The notes under the pieces: model-generated
The model's database searches: none
The model's input: only the letters and a program-made list of their open reading frames with translations
Told to the model about the DNA's origin: nothing
In this document: positions 22,605 through 33,699 of the stretch, in pieces
Numbering within the stretch: position 1 is the stretch's first letter
How the letters are laid out: the number at the start of each line of letters is the position of its first letter
Assembly: GCA_030248215.1 (NCBI GenBank)
Contig: JASANG010002088.1
Coordinates: forward strand, 1 to 64,000
Origin: Enoplolaimus lenunculus
Taxonomy: Eukaryota; Nematoda; Enoplea; Enoplida; Thoracostomopsidae
Direction of reading: 5' to 3'
Length of the DNA: 64,000 bases
Made by a program: the position numbers and the translations under genes

Positions 22605-22750
22605 CGTGTGGCTTCGAACTAGCGACCTTCTGTGTGTCGGGTAGACGCTGTTACCACTGCACCGCGCAGCCTGTTTGAACTACGGTTCTATTTTTGTCGA
22701 CCGTAAGCTGTCCACAAGCATACTACACAGTGTACATTCATGATGATCCA
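22605..22750 (-). repeat. tRNA-derived SINE-like repeat, copy 1
   Basis: Read on the minus strand it has an A-box-like GGTGCAGTGGTAACAGCG and a B-box-like GGTCGCTAGTTCGAAGCC. The flank (GTCGACCGTAAGC, then CAGTGTACATTCAT) is shared with the copy at 22880-23030, so the repeat is larger than a tRNA. Confidence 0.65.
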
Positions 22751-22879
22751 TACTATTTTAGACTGCATAGTGCAGTGTTCAAAGCGCGACAATTTACCAT
22801 TGCGCTCGCGGCGTAACCCACATGTCAATTCAGGTAGGAACCGGGACTGCATATCTTTTAACCAAGCAGCAGGATAAGC

Positions 22880-23030
22880 GGGTTACAAGTGGTTTCGTAC
22901 TAGCGACCTTCTCCGTGTCAGGCAGACGCTGTTACCACTGCGCCACGCGGCCCGCTTAACATACTGTTGCTATTGTCGACTTTATGTCGACCGTAAGCCC
23001 TAAAGCATACTACCCAGTGTGCATTCATAT
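22880..23030 (-). repeat. tRNA-derived SINE-like repeat, copy 2
   Basis: It has the same A-box and B-box layout as the copy 270 bp upstream (GTGGTAACAGCGTCTGCC, then CTAGTACGAAACC) with the same downstream flank. The B box is more decayed. Confidence 0.65.
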
Positions 23031-23280
23031 ATTGCATATGCACCATAATAAGCCTGTCTCACATACTTAAAACCATCATCACGTGCAAAACTGTGGCCAT
23101 ATGATTTTTGTACGCGCTGTGAAATACTGCATTGATGGTGCAATGGAAACTTTCACCGGATTTTCTAATGCTCTCGGCGGTGTTAATTTTAGCTTAACAA
23201 ACTAAAGCTGGTCATTTCTTAAAAATTTCTTATGTTTTTACTGGAAGCCACAAAGAAGAAAACACAGTACTTGCATACTG

Positions 23281-23490
23281 TCGGTATATGTGCACGTAAT
23301 TGTATATAAAGCAAATGTTGCCATGCCTGTGCACATATACCGGAATAGGAAGTTGTTGCAACAGCCGCGTGGTGTAGTGGTAGCATGCTTGGCTCGAGCG
23401 CAAGAGGGCCGAGGTTCGATTCCCGGCGTGGTCATTAACTTTGGCAAAACTTCAAACAGGGGTCGTGCAGACCGTATAGTACCAACATGG
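23281..23490 (+). repeat. tRNA-like repeat unit 1
   Basis: The tRNA-like core 23363-23434 has a perfect A box (TGGTGTAGTGG) and a perfect B box (GGTTCGATTCC). In front is a hairpin, CGGTATATGTGCAC pairing with GTGCACATATACCG about 35 bases on. Behind is a 55-bp tail shared with unit 2. The acceptor and T stems do not pair well, so a working tRNA is unlikely. Confidence 0.75.
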
Positions 23491-23584
23491 AGGTCAAACC
23501 GAGGTGGGCACTGCAAACAGCAAGCCCATGAATTCGGGTAGTTGGATTCACGGTCCAGGACGACCGTCTGTAAAAAAGATGGTT

Positions 23585-23788
23585 GTCGGTATATGTGCAC
23601 GTAAGTGTATGTAAAGGAAATGTTGCCATGCCTGTGCGCATATCCCGGATTAGAAAGTTGTTGCAACGGCCGCGTGGTGTAGTGGTAGCATGCTTGGCTC
23701 GAGCGCAAGAGGGCCGAGGTTCGATTCCCGGTGTGGCCATTAACTTTGGCAAAACTTCAGACTGAGGTCGTGCAGACCGTATAGTACC
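23585..23788 (+). repeat. tRNA-like repeat unit 2
   Basis: About 90% like unit 1. The core 23668-23739 can pair its acceptor stem, GGCCGCG with TGTGGCC counting wobble pairs. The anticodon loop CTCGAGC would give CGA (Ser). The T stem has two mismatches and the long variable arm of tRNA-Ser is absent. It is best read as a tRNA-derived SINE or tRNA pseudogene that keeps its pol III boxes. Confidence 0.7.
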
Positions 23789-24404
23789 TACACATACTAC
23801 CTAGCCAGGTAGTTTATGATTTTTGCACAACTAGTTAATTAATCGTAGGTTTAGGCTTTGGCATAGGGATATGCTTCTACTATGGTTACGGCCCTGTTCC
23901 ATACATTGGTCTTTGGTTTTCACCGTAAGGCATAAGTTGATTTTTTACTCAAATTCAAAAACAGACTTTCAGAGGTGGAAATAAGTATGTATCTCTGTAA
24001 ACGAGCCAAACTTGTGTAACAGGTGTTGCAAAATAAGCGAGTGAGTTTGAAATCGAAAAAGAGAGTCCGCTGGTCGATGTGTCACTGACAATGTTTGTCG
24101 CATTTTCTTCAGCCTAAACAAATTGAAGGTATATCTAATTTATATTAACTATATGGCTAGTACCGGAATGAAAAAGCTAAAATAAAACGTTAGTTGCTGT
24201 TATACTGTTATTTGGTTCAAAGTTTTCTCACATTTATTCAAAGGTTAGAGTCGTTGTCACATTTTGAACAATGTTCGAGCACTCTATCAACTGTTCACAT
24301 TGTTCAGCATGTGCTTTTAAGGACTAATTTTGCGTCTTAGTTTACAATTTTACGAGGCGTAATTTGCAACTACTGTAAATAAAACTAGTTTATGATTAAT
24401 CGAC

Positions 24405-24528
24405 ATGGCTGCGAAAAAGTTTAGTGTACCTTCTATCAGTGAACTGGAGTGCTCTCAAACCTCCTCGAAAATGCCAAATTCATTGACTCGTTTTAAATCG
24501 TTGAAAAGATCGGACAAACAATCTTTAG
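24405..24528 (+). CDS. ERCC1: ERCC1 exon 1
   Basis: [20 protein letters not shown] and following, 41 codons plus G, donor GTAGTC. G joins TA of exon 2 to make Val. The first two exons rest on phase and composition rather than conservation. Confidence 0.75.
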
Positions 24529-27500
24529 GTAGTCTGGTGTATAATAATCAGGGATGGGCGGTAAAACGAGGCCGAGAAGAGCGAGACAGCAGAAAAAGGC
24601 ACGAAAACAAAAAAAGAAAAAAAAGAAAAAAAACCCCACAAACAACAACCCACACACCACACAAAAACAACACCCCAACACACCACAAACCCCACCCAAA
24701 AACCAAAATACGCATACGATATTGTTGCAACACAATATAAAACATTTCACGCCAATTGCCATGAAATCAAATTTGTTTAAGTTCATCGTCGATGTATACG
24801 TACGCGCTTAATTGCGCACAAAGCATACCGTACACCCGAAGCACCATGTATGTTGAAAGTTAACTGCTAACCTACCGTGCGTATTAATGTAAGTACGTGC
24901 GTAAAGTCGACTTATATTGTTATCATTATAGCCAAGATTTTGAATCGGTCTTTAAGGATTTTGGCTTTATGGCGCAAAATTTCTAACAAAGCTTGCATCA
25001 CAGTTGTTGAGTTGTATACCAAACGTTTTACGTTCATATATGTGCACTGTGCTAGTTTTTTTTTAAATTTTGTAGTAGACGACAAGCAACCGACGCCAAC
25101 TACATCCAACTTGTCGGAATCCGCTACGAATAAACGTGCCATAGAAAGCTTGTCAGCTGACAAAAACGTTGAGTCAACGACGGTGACATGTCAATCAGTA
25201 AACGTGGCTGTACCTCTCCCTGCTAAAATTGGCAAAACCTGTGATACCTCAAGTACGTAAGTTTTTGGATTTGCATAATAATTTGTGTTGTTGAAACTAG
25301 AGATGTTCTAATACCGAAGCCGAATCTTATTTAGAAAATATGCCGATGCTGATACCGATGCCGATTCCAACTTTAGCACACTATGATTAAAGAACAAATA
25401 GGACAACTTTAACCCTTGCCACTGACTGTTATCTGCAAAGGTTATTGGCAAAGAATCGGCACATAGCTATAAAGTTCACAAATTCCAAACATAATCTAAA
25501 AAGTCTGAAAGTTCTAAGAAAACTTACAAAAATTTATATTTTTGCTAAAATCATTAGTTTCGTAGAAACCGTACGTAATTTGAATATGGGTAAATTTTGT
25601 AAAAAATGTTTCAACTATAATTAACGCTTTTCATACAAAGTTGAAACCATTAATTTTCCATTAAAACTATTATAAAAACAGTATTTTGACCACCGTTCAT
25701 CAAATTTAAAATAAACCTTTCGGAAAAACTTAAAGGAATTCCTCGAATTCCATTGTTTTGGCTTCCATGGTCGTTTCAAGGGTTTCTTATTCTCAGAATT
25801 GTCGTATCTTAATTTCTTAAAAAGGGACTACTCGACCGCATTCTGGACTTAAAGTATATATTATTTTAGCTTACACAGTATTAAATAGTATGTTACAAAG
25901 TTTCTGGCAAAAATATCCGTCAGGGACTTAGTTTTATTTTATAATTATAACTTATGCTCGATTTCTCCTCTATACCCACTCATTTTTACCATCTATTAAA
26001 TTGTTTTCGATGACTTAACTGATCAATAATTATTGATTGTGGTTTAGTTTTAAAGTAATGGTGCCAATTTGTTCATGCGACGTTTTTGGGAATTGTTGCC
26101 AGCAAACAGACACACGAAATCCGTATTAACTTCTTTATCCAAATTATCTGTATAGTCACAAAATTTGTAATTCCGATTCCGGTATAATCCAGTTCCGCTT
26201 TGCACTCTGACCAAAAGATGCAAGGCCTGTATGCAATTAATTACAATAAGAACACGGATGTAAGCGGGTACCTCGTGATACGGTAATACAAAAAATCCAC
26301 CCTCTGACTTTAACCGCAGCACTACAATTGCCAGTTTTTCAACGCACTATAATAAATATATTCAAGCAGTATGCACATGTATAAACAATGGTTTAATTAT
26401 GCCTGCAGGTTCATACCAGTAGAACAGCACAGACGCCCCCAATAGCTCCGACCTGTACTCTTACACTGCATTTGAAAAGCGTCCACACATAACTAAAAAA
26501 TATTCATGAGTATACGCAATATACCTACATTTGCAAAGTGTTACATGACCAAGTAAAACTTTAAATAAAATATTTCATTCAAAGTGGGAAACAACCGTAA
26601 CAAAAACAAAAACAAAGGCATCAAACTTTAGAACAAAGGGGTGGGTAGTTTGAAACATAACATTAAAAATTGCAATAATAATAATAATCCGCACCCCTTC
26701 CGCTAATTTTCACAGACCCCTGTTACACTATGTACTTCATTTGCGATGATTCTTGAATTTGTTGTGAACAGTGGTGTTACATGATGTAGCAATTTCATTG
26801 CGCTATTCATAAACTTTCATTTATATGTTTTCCTCATCTACAGCTGACATGTGTAAATTTAGGCATTTTTCCTTCTACAAGCTGTGATAGAGCTGAAAAT
26901 TTGGTAAGTCGCGGAACAAACCTAGTTGTTGTCAGTCAGCGGCAACGGGGAAATCCAGTTCTAAAATATATCCGTAATGTGATTTGGGAATACGGCGATA
27001 TTGTTCCGGATTATTTAATCAGTCGAGGAACCGCAGCAATATTCTTGAGCTTAAAGTTTCACCGGCTCAAACCAGATTATATTCATGAACGAATGAAGAT
27101 TTTGAGACATCGATATGCTTTGCAGGTTTGTGGGTGTTTTGTAGGGTTTTGAGAATAGTTGAACCACGTACCTTTGTTGTGTATTAATCCATCTTTGGAC
27201 TAAATGAGTTTTTCACAACCCATTCTGGAAATCTTCGGCACAGTATATATACGTAAAAAATGTTTGTAAATATGATAGTCAACACACAGATCGTTACTCT
27301 AAGCAGTGGTTGTATTCAATATTTTGTTACTTGCTGTGTGACATTCATAGGATCGTACCGCTGAGCAGGTTCTATTTTCCTTTCTTGTGCCGCTCGGTAT
27401 TATTTCTGTCATTGTTGTTTGGTTTTGTAATTATCTAGATATTGTTAGTACAAGTAGACGTTGATGAACCGAGCCACTTACTCAGGGATCTCAACAAAAT

Positions 27501-28238
27501 CTGCATTTTGGCTGGTATCACCCTCATTTTGGGATGGAGTCCGGAAGAAATCGCTCGTTATATTGAAGTTTATAAGGTAAAATGCGTGTTTGCCAAACAG
27601 GAACATTTAGGAATACTGTTTTCCGTAGGATGAAAGTTTTGGTCTGAGTTAGAAAACCTAAATGTTACAATCATTTTCAGAGAACTTAAAAAGTCGATTT
27701 TTATATACCTCTTGCTTTGTTTCGCTCTCGGTTTTAAATCAAAGCATAACGTGATAGCTCAGAATCGTAGTTGTAAATATATTATATTGTTAAAACTTCT
27801 CCTTTGAGTTTTGGCTCATCACTTTTCAGTTTCTTGTGTATTAGCAACCTTGATATTATTTGAAACGTTCATTGAACACACAAAATACATAAGGTGAGTC
27901 GTACATGGATAATGCTGTGTTTTGTTGGTTATCGTTTCGACTGAAAAGTGAACATTGATGTTCACATTTATTAAAGATGGTTTCAGGCATATGAATACAA
28001 GTCAGCCGATAGTATAATGGGTAATTTGGACAAAATGGATAGCCGTGAACTGTTGGTTGAAATTTTGACAAGCATTCGTGTTATCAATAAAACTGACGCA
28101 GAAATGCTTTTAGAAACGTTTGGAACTCTGCGAAAAATTACAGAAGCCACGCAGGACGAACTGAGGTTGTTGCCTGGATTTGGTGCGCTCAAAGCTCGAA
28201 AATTATTTCAATTTTTCCGGCATGCGTGGAAAGTGTAA
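24405..28238 (+). CDS. ERCC1: ERCC1, XPF partner in excision repair, five exons
   Basis: Exons: 24405-24528, 25076-25256, 26882-27125, 27439-27576, 27987-28238. They total 939 nt and give 312 residues (human protein 297). All phases agree. Residues 1-112 are a poorly conserved polar N-terminus. Residues 113-229 form the central XPF-nuclease-like domain with [36 protein letters not shown] and [14 protein letters not shown]. Residues about 236-312 are the tandem helix-hairpin-helix domain with [21 protein letters not shown]1 lacks nuclease activity; it binds XPF and DNA and positions the cut in nucleotide excision repair and crosslink repair in the nucleus. The frame is open throughout. The start ATG has an in-frame TAA just upstream. 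AATAAA lies at 28416-28421. Confidence 0.97.
24553..24712. repeat. A/C-rich low-complexity tract in ERCC1 intron 1
   Basis: Runs of AAAAAG and then CCACACAAC-type sequence follow CAGGGATGGG. This gives long spurious frames on both strands. The CAGGGATGGG start is shared with the hAT-like elements at 12289 and 15318. Confidence 0.6.
25076..25256 (+). CDS. ERCC1: ERCC1 exon 2
   Basis: Acceptor TTTTTTTTAAATTTTGTAG. It encodes a Ser/Thr-rich linker ([20 protein letters not shown]) and ends at a GTAAGT donor. A second AG three bases further on (exon from 25079) is an equally possible acceptor. Confidence 0.8.
25257..26881. other. ERCC1 intron 2 with word-bearing repeat fragments
   Basis: It contains CCGATGCTGATACCGATGCC near 25345 (the word family of 8430-8850). 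It also has an inverted copy of the 4953/19870 repeat start ending near 26210, with GGTATAATCCAGTTCCGC. I see no exon. Confidence 0.5.
26882..27125 (+). CDS. ERCC1: ERCC1 exon 3
   Basis: It carries the core [15 protein letters not shown] and PDYIHERM blocks. The acceptor CCTTCTACAAG gives phase agreement with exon 2. An upstream AG at 26843 would break phase. Donor GTTTGT follows ALQ. Confidence 0.9.
27439..27576 (+). CDS. ERCC1: ERCC1 exon 4
   Basis: 46 codons, [20 protein letters not shown] to [14 protein letters not shown], matching [20 protein letters not shown] of human ERCC1. Donor GTAAAA, phase 0. Confidence 0.97.
27987..28238 (+). CDS. ERCC1: ERCC1 exon 5 (helix-hairpin-helix domain)
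   Basis: Acceptor GATGGTTTCAG. It encodes AYEYKSAD and both helix-hairpin-helix motifs ([20 protein letters not shown], then [13 protein letters not shown]), ending HAWKV and TAA. This domain is the XPF dimerisation surface. Confidence 0.97.
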   Translation, partial: AYEYKSADSIMGNLDKMDSRELLVEILTSIRVINKTDAEMLLETFGTLRKITEATQDELRLLPGFGALKARKLFQFFRHAWKV

Positions 28239-28430
28239 TAACTATCGTGCAGCCGTAGATATTCCAAAATGTCGCCTACCTCGAATTATTTTACAAAACT
28301 AATGAACAAAGTGGGTAAAAGTCGGAAGTTACGCACAAATTAAACACCTCTCAGTGCATTTTGAAAAAATCTTGGTCCCTTTACATGCTTCGTTAACCTT
28401 AGTTTATACATTTGTAATAAATATTGTAAC
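28239..28430 (+). terminator. ERCC1: ERCC1 3' UTR and poly(A) signal
   Basis: AATAAA at 28416-28421, about 180 bases past the stop, is the nearest signal. The exact cleavage site cannot be seen. Confidence 0.6.
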
Positions 28431-28669
28431 ATAATATTATTTTGAGGTTGGCTTCTAATTTTCAAACTATCAAAAGCTTATAGACGTCAGTTTACCGGAA
28501 AGAAACTATCTTCAAAGGTTTAGAGCTTGTGTAGCATGTTGAGCAGTTAAAAAGGTTTGTGCACTTGAACAGATTTAGTGGCAAGCTGTTGTTTCAAAAT
28601 TTAAACTTGTTGCAATTGTGTTTGTGTAATAAAGTACGTAAATTTTCGTATGTGGTCTGATGGGTCGTG

Positions 28670-28862
28670 ATAATTATAGAAGGGCACCGGATATGAAAAA
28701 TATCCGGATATGTATCCGAAATGAAACGTGTATCCGGGTATCCGCCGGATATCCGAAATGCTTTTGTCAAAAATGTTTTTGGAATAATTTGCATGGTTTC
28801 ACCAGCAAAGTAGCTGGAGCTGACGAAAAAAATTCTGTATCCAAACCTGAGTCAGAATATTA
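28670..28862. repeat. GGATATCCGG-word element, copy 1
   Basis: It begins GGGCACCGGATATGAAAAAT with several ATCCGGATAT words, and its tail ends ACCTGAGTCAGAATATT. The same unit lies inverted at about 33850-34065. Confidence 0.6.
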
Positions 28863-29139
28863 AACCACAATCATCCCTAAGCCTAAGCAAAAATTGTAAT
28901 AATAGAAACCTCTACGGCCCTAAAAGTATTTAATATGGGCCTCAGTGTCTGTAGAATACGGTATAAGGCTGGGTTTCACACAGGTCTAGCTTTATCCGTA
29001 ATTCAATGCAACGCTAGTTTAACTCTGGGACGTTTTTCCGAGAATGATAATAGCAAGTTTACTGAGAATAGCATGATATAGACTACAGATGAACACCGAC
29101 TACAGATGAACACCGAATATCCCGTCTGGATAAGAAAAA

Positions 29140-29360
29140 TGTCTAAGGACCCTTACCTTACAATTTCTCCCCACTTCCCACAAATGTTTTGTGGTAAAAG
29201 GATATGGTCATTCATTACCTTACAATTTGTACCCTCATCATAATACTTTCGTTATAAAATAGGGTCCTACCTTATAATTTTCCCGCTAAGAAAATTTTTT
29301 GGAGAAAAATTGCGTTTCAAAATATTTACCATCCCGCCTATTTAGAAATTTCTGGATCCG
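29140..29360. repeat. TTACAATTT/ATCACAAAA tandem-type repeat, copy 1
   Basis: Decayed units of about 65-70 bases (CCTTACAATTT) end in TCTGGATCCGCTG. An inverted copy is at 47260-47550. Confidence 0.5.
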
Positions 29361-29501
29361 CTGCTGAAAGCGCGACGCCAGTATAAGTAACATGGGCTGA
29401 TGTTTGTACGACTTAGCGTAAGTGTATTTCAATCAGGTTCTTTGTTCTTGGAACTAAAACGATTCAAGTATATATATATAGTTCGAGAAAAAAGTACATT
29501 C

Positions 29502-29727
29502 CGGGGTGCGACCGGATATCCGGCCCCGGCAAAAAATCGACATCCGGATCCGGAATTTTTTTGCCTGATATTTGTTTAAAAATTTGAAAAAATGAAACTA
29601 ATTGACTTAGATTGACTACTTGAATTTTTGAATATCACGCTATAGTTCTGAGCGCGTTCCGGCTCTGGTTGAATATTAGATTATGCGGCGCCGGCTACGT
29701 CAGTTTTTGGTATCCGGTCGCATCCTG
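29502..29727. mobile_element. hAT-like MITE, 226 bp
   Basis: The ends are CGGGGTGCGACCGGATATCC and GGTATCCGGTCGCATCCTG, imperfect inverted repeats of the same type as the element at 10008-11078. Flanking 8-mers GTACATTC and TTATATTC match at 6 of 8. Confidence 0.6.
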
Positions 29728-29870
29728 TTATATTCGATGGAATCTCAATTGCAGTGGTTTAAATAAGGCAAAGGACAAGCCAAATCAACTCAATCTCAAG
29801 TTGTCAACGCAATATTTATTTGTAGTCTGCAGCAATCTTCTAAAACTGAATACCCAAAACTATTGAGGTA

Positions 29871-30304
29871 CTGTAGTGGCTAGTGAGTGACCCGAATAAG
29901 AAAGGGACTGATATTTATTTGACCTCTCCAGAGTGTACCCCATGTTATTCGGTTACGGGCTGCTATTTATTTTTATCCCGTCCTCCGCCACACTTCGTTC
30001 CACATATATCCGGTATTGTAACTAACCATTGAATCGAATATTTATTTGCCTTGTATCAAAAGCTTTAGCCATAATGCAAGGTTATTAGGAACGTACTTTG
30101 AAAACTTAAGTACGCTTCAAAGTTTTGAACTCACCTTTATTTGGTTCTGGAGTCATTTATGCGCTACAATTAGGAATAATTGACATTTATGGAATCTAAT
30201 TATGGTTTAGGGACTCTATGCGCTTACGGACTCTTATTAGGGATACGGACTCCTATATTGATTGGGACTCAAAATGGGTACCCTCTCTTATTCGGTCACT
30301 ACAG
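29871..30304. mobile_element. TIR element family A, full copy (434 bp)
   Basis: The ends begin CTGTAGTG and finish CACTACAG, with a near-terminal GACCCGAATAAGA and TCTTATTCGGTC. A TA dinucleotide flanks both ends, consistent with a TA target. Other copies are at 33035, 36447, 38347 and 51982. Confidence 0.75.
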
Positions 30305-30645
30305 TACTGGCATAATAAATACCGATTTTTAGAATTGTATCCTTTATGCTCATATCAATTTGCTTGAGGGTCAGGGTACTTCCTTTACAGCAAAAAGTTA
30401 AAACAAGTGCTTAAGAAACGAAATTTGAGGTTTGGAAACCCAAAAAAATGCAAAATCGAGTTTCGGATATCCGAAATGGAAAATTTCATTTCGGATGTCC
30501 GGATATATTTATCTACAGTGAAGGGACTGTTCCAGTTGGAGCGAGTCGACGGTTTCAGGAGCATTAACCGGACATCTATATTGCATAATGTTAAGTAATT
30601 TATTTACCTCTGGCAACGGTTGCAGCGCGGTAATTAAGTATGTAA

Positions 30646-30849
30646 GTGTTTAAAACTGCAAATCAGACTGCAAATTATATGTTTATAGGCATTAAGTATT
30701 TATATTTAGTTAGTGTTTTTCCGTACGGTCTCAATTTGTGTTGGGGTATTATTTATACGGAAGTACCCAAAGTTTTTGAAGAACAGAGACCCATTCTGCA
30801 ATGTTTATTAAGAAATTATATATTGGACTATCCAGTTGATTATGACTGA
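30646..30849 (+). other. unrecognised coding-like open frame
   Basis: 68 codons ending NYILDYPVDYD and stop. An acceptor-like TATTTATATTTAG precedes the more protein-like half (FPYGLNLCWGIIYTEVPKVF). It has no family and no neighbour exon. It may be a fragment of an old element. Confidence 0.2.
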
Positions 30850-30899
30850 AAAACGACGCTAATTTTTACAGTGACTTAACCCATGCAATGATTTATTAG

Positions 30900-31260
30900 C
30901 GGAGCAGCTTTTTAGACTAATTTTTTGCTTAAGCTTGAGATATGGTTATATTATTGTTTCGTCCCTGTCCTATACATTGGCCAAGACATTAATACGGTTT
31001 ACTCCGTGGCATGTCACCTGTACGTGGAATACACAAATATGACGTCTGAAAATGTATTTAAATTACATTTTCCATATAAAATTTGTGGCCCGTGTTACTT
31101 TAAGGGAAGTCCAGGTTTCTGGTGGGTGTATAAAAGAGTAGGTTAGATTTTAGATTACATTTTTTTGCTTAGGCTTATGAACACATTTTTCCAACGCTTA
31201 GGCTTTGGAATACGCTTAATCTACTGTTACGCCCCTAAAAGTAACATTGGCCAAATTTGT
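30900..31260. repeat. two copies of a GCTTAGGC-type dispersed repeat
   Basis: Each copy carries GCTTA(A/G)GCTT words. Copies end in sequence like GTTACGCCCCT and ACATTGGCC. Relatives are at 9640-9790, 23835-23930, 31580-31740 and 56230-56390. The full form starts GATCAGGGGTGGAACG, inverted relative to its end, so it is a TIR element of about 150 bp. Confidence 0.6.
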
Positions 31261-31579
31261 AGTGCATTTGATAATGAGCAGGTTTTAGTCTCCGTTTTGC
31301 CTCCATGTACTACTAGTGATGGGCATCGGATATTTTTTAATATCTGGCATGATTCGGATATCCGAAATTAAATATTTTCCGAACCTGAATTTTTGTCTCT
31401 TACTTGTTCTAACTTGTTGCTCTAAGGGAAACGTTTTTTCAAAAAATATTTACTCAAAATTGTACTAAAAGTTAAAACAAAATGAACCAAAAATAAATTT
31501 TGCAACACAAAATTGCCGGAACATCAGACAAAAATTCTCGCGGAGAAGAGGTCGATTTTGTGCCGTAGCCGGACCATAT

Positions 31580-31745
31580 AAAGATCAGGGGTGGAACGTT
31601 TTTCTGTGCGTTACTAGAATAGAGTAAGCTTAAGGTTAAGGCTAATTTTTGCGAGGCTTAGGTTTAGGAATATGCCCATTCTTACCCTTAGGCTTAAGAA
31701 TATGCTTATAATACTGTTCCGCCCCTGCTCTTTACATTGGGCCCA
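31580..31745. mobile_element. GCTTAGGC-type MITE, well-preserved copy
   Basis: It starts GATCAGGGGTGGAACGTTTT and ends GTTCCGCCCCTGCTCTTTAC. The GGGGYGGAAC and GTTCCGCCCC ends are inverted. The core is AGGCTTAGG words. Confidence 0.6.
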
Positions 31746-31789
31746 GAGCCATACTCCTGCCGACATACGGGCAGTTGGGAAAATGGTAC

Positions 31790-32300
31790 AGCCTTGTTTT
31801 CAGGAAACGGGAAAACAGGCAGCTGCAATTTTTCGCAGCGAAAACGGTACAGGTGCAATCTTTTGCAGCGAAAACGGTACAGGTGCAATTTTTCGCTGGG
31901 TCAACGAGACAGGTTTGTTTCGGACAAATAGGAAAACGGGACAGCTGCTATTTTTCGCTGGGAAAACGGGATAGGTATGTTTCTGGCAAACGGGACAGCT
32001 GCAAATTTTCGCTGCGAAAACGGGACAATGGGACAGGCCTGTTTCGGGAAAATGGAAAATGGTGACAGCTGCAATTTTTCGCTGGGAAAACGGACAGGCA
32101 TGTTTCGGGCAAACGAGAGAATGGGACAGCTCAAATTTTCGCTGGGAAAACCGAGCAGTGGGACAGGCCTGTTTTGGGCATATGGGAAAACGGGACAGCT
32201 GCAATTTTTCGCTGGGAAAACGTAAAACGGGACAGATTTATTTCGGCAAATGAGAAAACTAGCTAGCTGCAAATTTTCGTTGGATAAACGGGACAATGGA
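31790..32300. repeat. decayed minisatellite, CGGGACAGCTGCAATTTTTC units
   Basis: GGGAAAACGGGACAG and GCAATTTTTCGCTG alternate with units of about 30-75 bp and many variants. The units give overlapping spurious open frames on both strands. Confidence 0.8.
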
Positions 32301-33030
32301 ACAAATCAAATTCTTTTCATAATGTACAAAATTTGTTAGATTTAGGTAGAGGAACGAAGATTTTCGTAGTTGAGGTTGCGCCACCTGTCACTCCCCTCTG
32401 TACCAACATGCCGCCTTGGCAGCCACAGCTGACTTGCATATCACTTCATTTTTACCTTTATGAAACTGTGTATTTGTTTCGTTAAAACACTGGTAGAGTT
32501 GAAAATTTCTGAAGTCCGAGATACATACGGAAGAATCGAATCACAATATCTTTCCCGAGTCTGTTTGGGAGTGGGGCACCAGCCAAAGGTGGGGGAACGG
32601 CCCCCCAATGTCCCCCGTGTGGACGCCCTTCCTATCCAACAATATTCTTTCTTTGGATTTTTTCGCAAGAAAAACGAAAAACGGGACAACAATATTTTTG
32701 TTGAGATTGATTTTTATGAGAGTCGTTGCCGCCCCCTGCTCTTCCCCTCCGCACTTGGAAGGACTCTCAGGGTGGTGGGCTTTGGCTCTGCAAGCCTCTC
32801 GCGCTAGCGATTTTGCTCACCAAACTACAAATAATAACAACAACAACAATAACAAAGTTTAATAGTCTTCGAGTATGCACAAACAGGAGTAGCAAAAGCT
32901 GCTCTTCGGCGCTATTACTGTCGCGCGGGAAAACGCGATGCCTCTCAAGGTAACATGGTTCGTTACTTATGAGCATAAAAATACATTTCTAAAATTTGTT
33001 ATTTATTATGCAACTGCTTTAATAGTGCTG
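32301..33030. other. mosaic of short repeats, no gene seen
   Basis: A GC-rich patch (about 32560-32640), a CAACAACAACAATAAC microsatellite near 32835 and single-copy AT-rich sequence. Open frames crossing this region are stitched from unrelated patches. Confidence 0.5.
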
Positions 33031-33034
33031 GGTA

Positions 33035-33370
33035 CTGTAGTGAACAGAATAAGAGGCGTGTAATAAGAGGAGGTCTCCATTTTGTGTCCCAGTCAATAGG
33101 AGTCCGTATCCCTAATAAAAGTCCGTAAGCGGATAGAGTCCGATAAATGTCTATTCCTAACTGTAGTGCATAAATGACTCAAGGACCAAATAAAGTTGAG
33201 TTCGAGACCTTAAAGCATACTTACTTTAGTTTTGAAAGTACATTCCTAAGTATAACCTTGCATTATATCGCTCAAGTTTTTAATGCAAGACAAACGTTTA
33301 CTTCAACGGATAGTTGCGATACCGAATATATATATACCGGTAACGAAGAGTGGGGGAGGACGGGTTAAAA
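33035..33370. mobile_element. TIR element family A, 3'-truncated copy
   Basis: Opens CTGTAGTG and runs through GAGTCCGTATCCCTAATAA and the GCGATACCGAATAT region. The right TIR is missing. Confidence 0.65.
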
Positions 33371-33699
33371 ATTGGTTTGTCTCCGCGTGATTTAAACCGC
33401 TGCAACGGAGATTCTATCGAATGACACTCTTCCCTCGAGCTATTGTATACATAATACATGAGTAGTTTACAGCGGAACCAAAAACCTATTTTCCACAGTA
33501 CAGAAATCTATATGCGTAAAAGCGGGGTGGCACTGTACTTGCCGTACGGCACCGCAAGGTAAACAATTTTGTTTTTGAATTATTATGCGATGCTGTGTAG
33601 AATTATATGAGCTTTGCTGTACAGTGCCGTGCGGTGATGGACGGCACCGGATGTCATCAAAAGCTTAGCGCCTTCTTTAAGTATACCTAAACTTATCTC

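Larger units (their letters stand above)
22569..24404. promoter_or_regulatory. shared upstream region of divergent SLC37A3-like and ERCC1 genes
   Basis: The two start codons face away from each other across 1.8 kb. Two minus-strand and two plus-strand tRNA-like repeats lie here, and a GCTTAGGC-type dispersed repeat lies at 23835-23930. I see no clear TATA box or CpG-rich core. Promoter position is inferred from gene orientation only. Confidence 0.45.

Noticed and set aside
23668-23739. Functional tRNA-Ser(CGA)
   Set aside because: The T stem has mismatches, there is no long variable arm, and the repeat extends well beyond the tRNA. Better read as a tRNA-derived SINE.
24493-24811. Frames on both strands over the A/C-rich tract
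   Set aside because: Low-complexity sequence in ERCC1 intron 1.
32460-32807. 115-codon plus-strand frame
   Set aside because: Stitched from a GC-rich patch and unrelated repeats; no motif or splice support.
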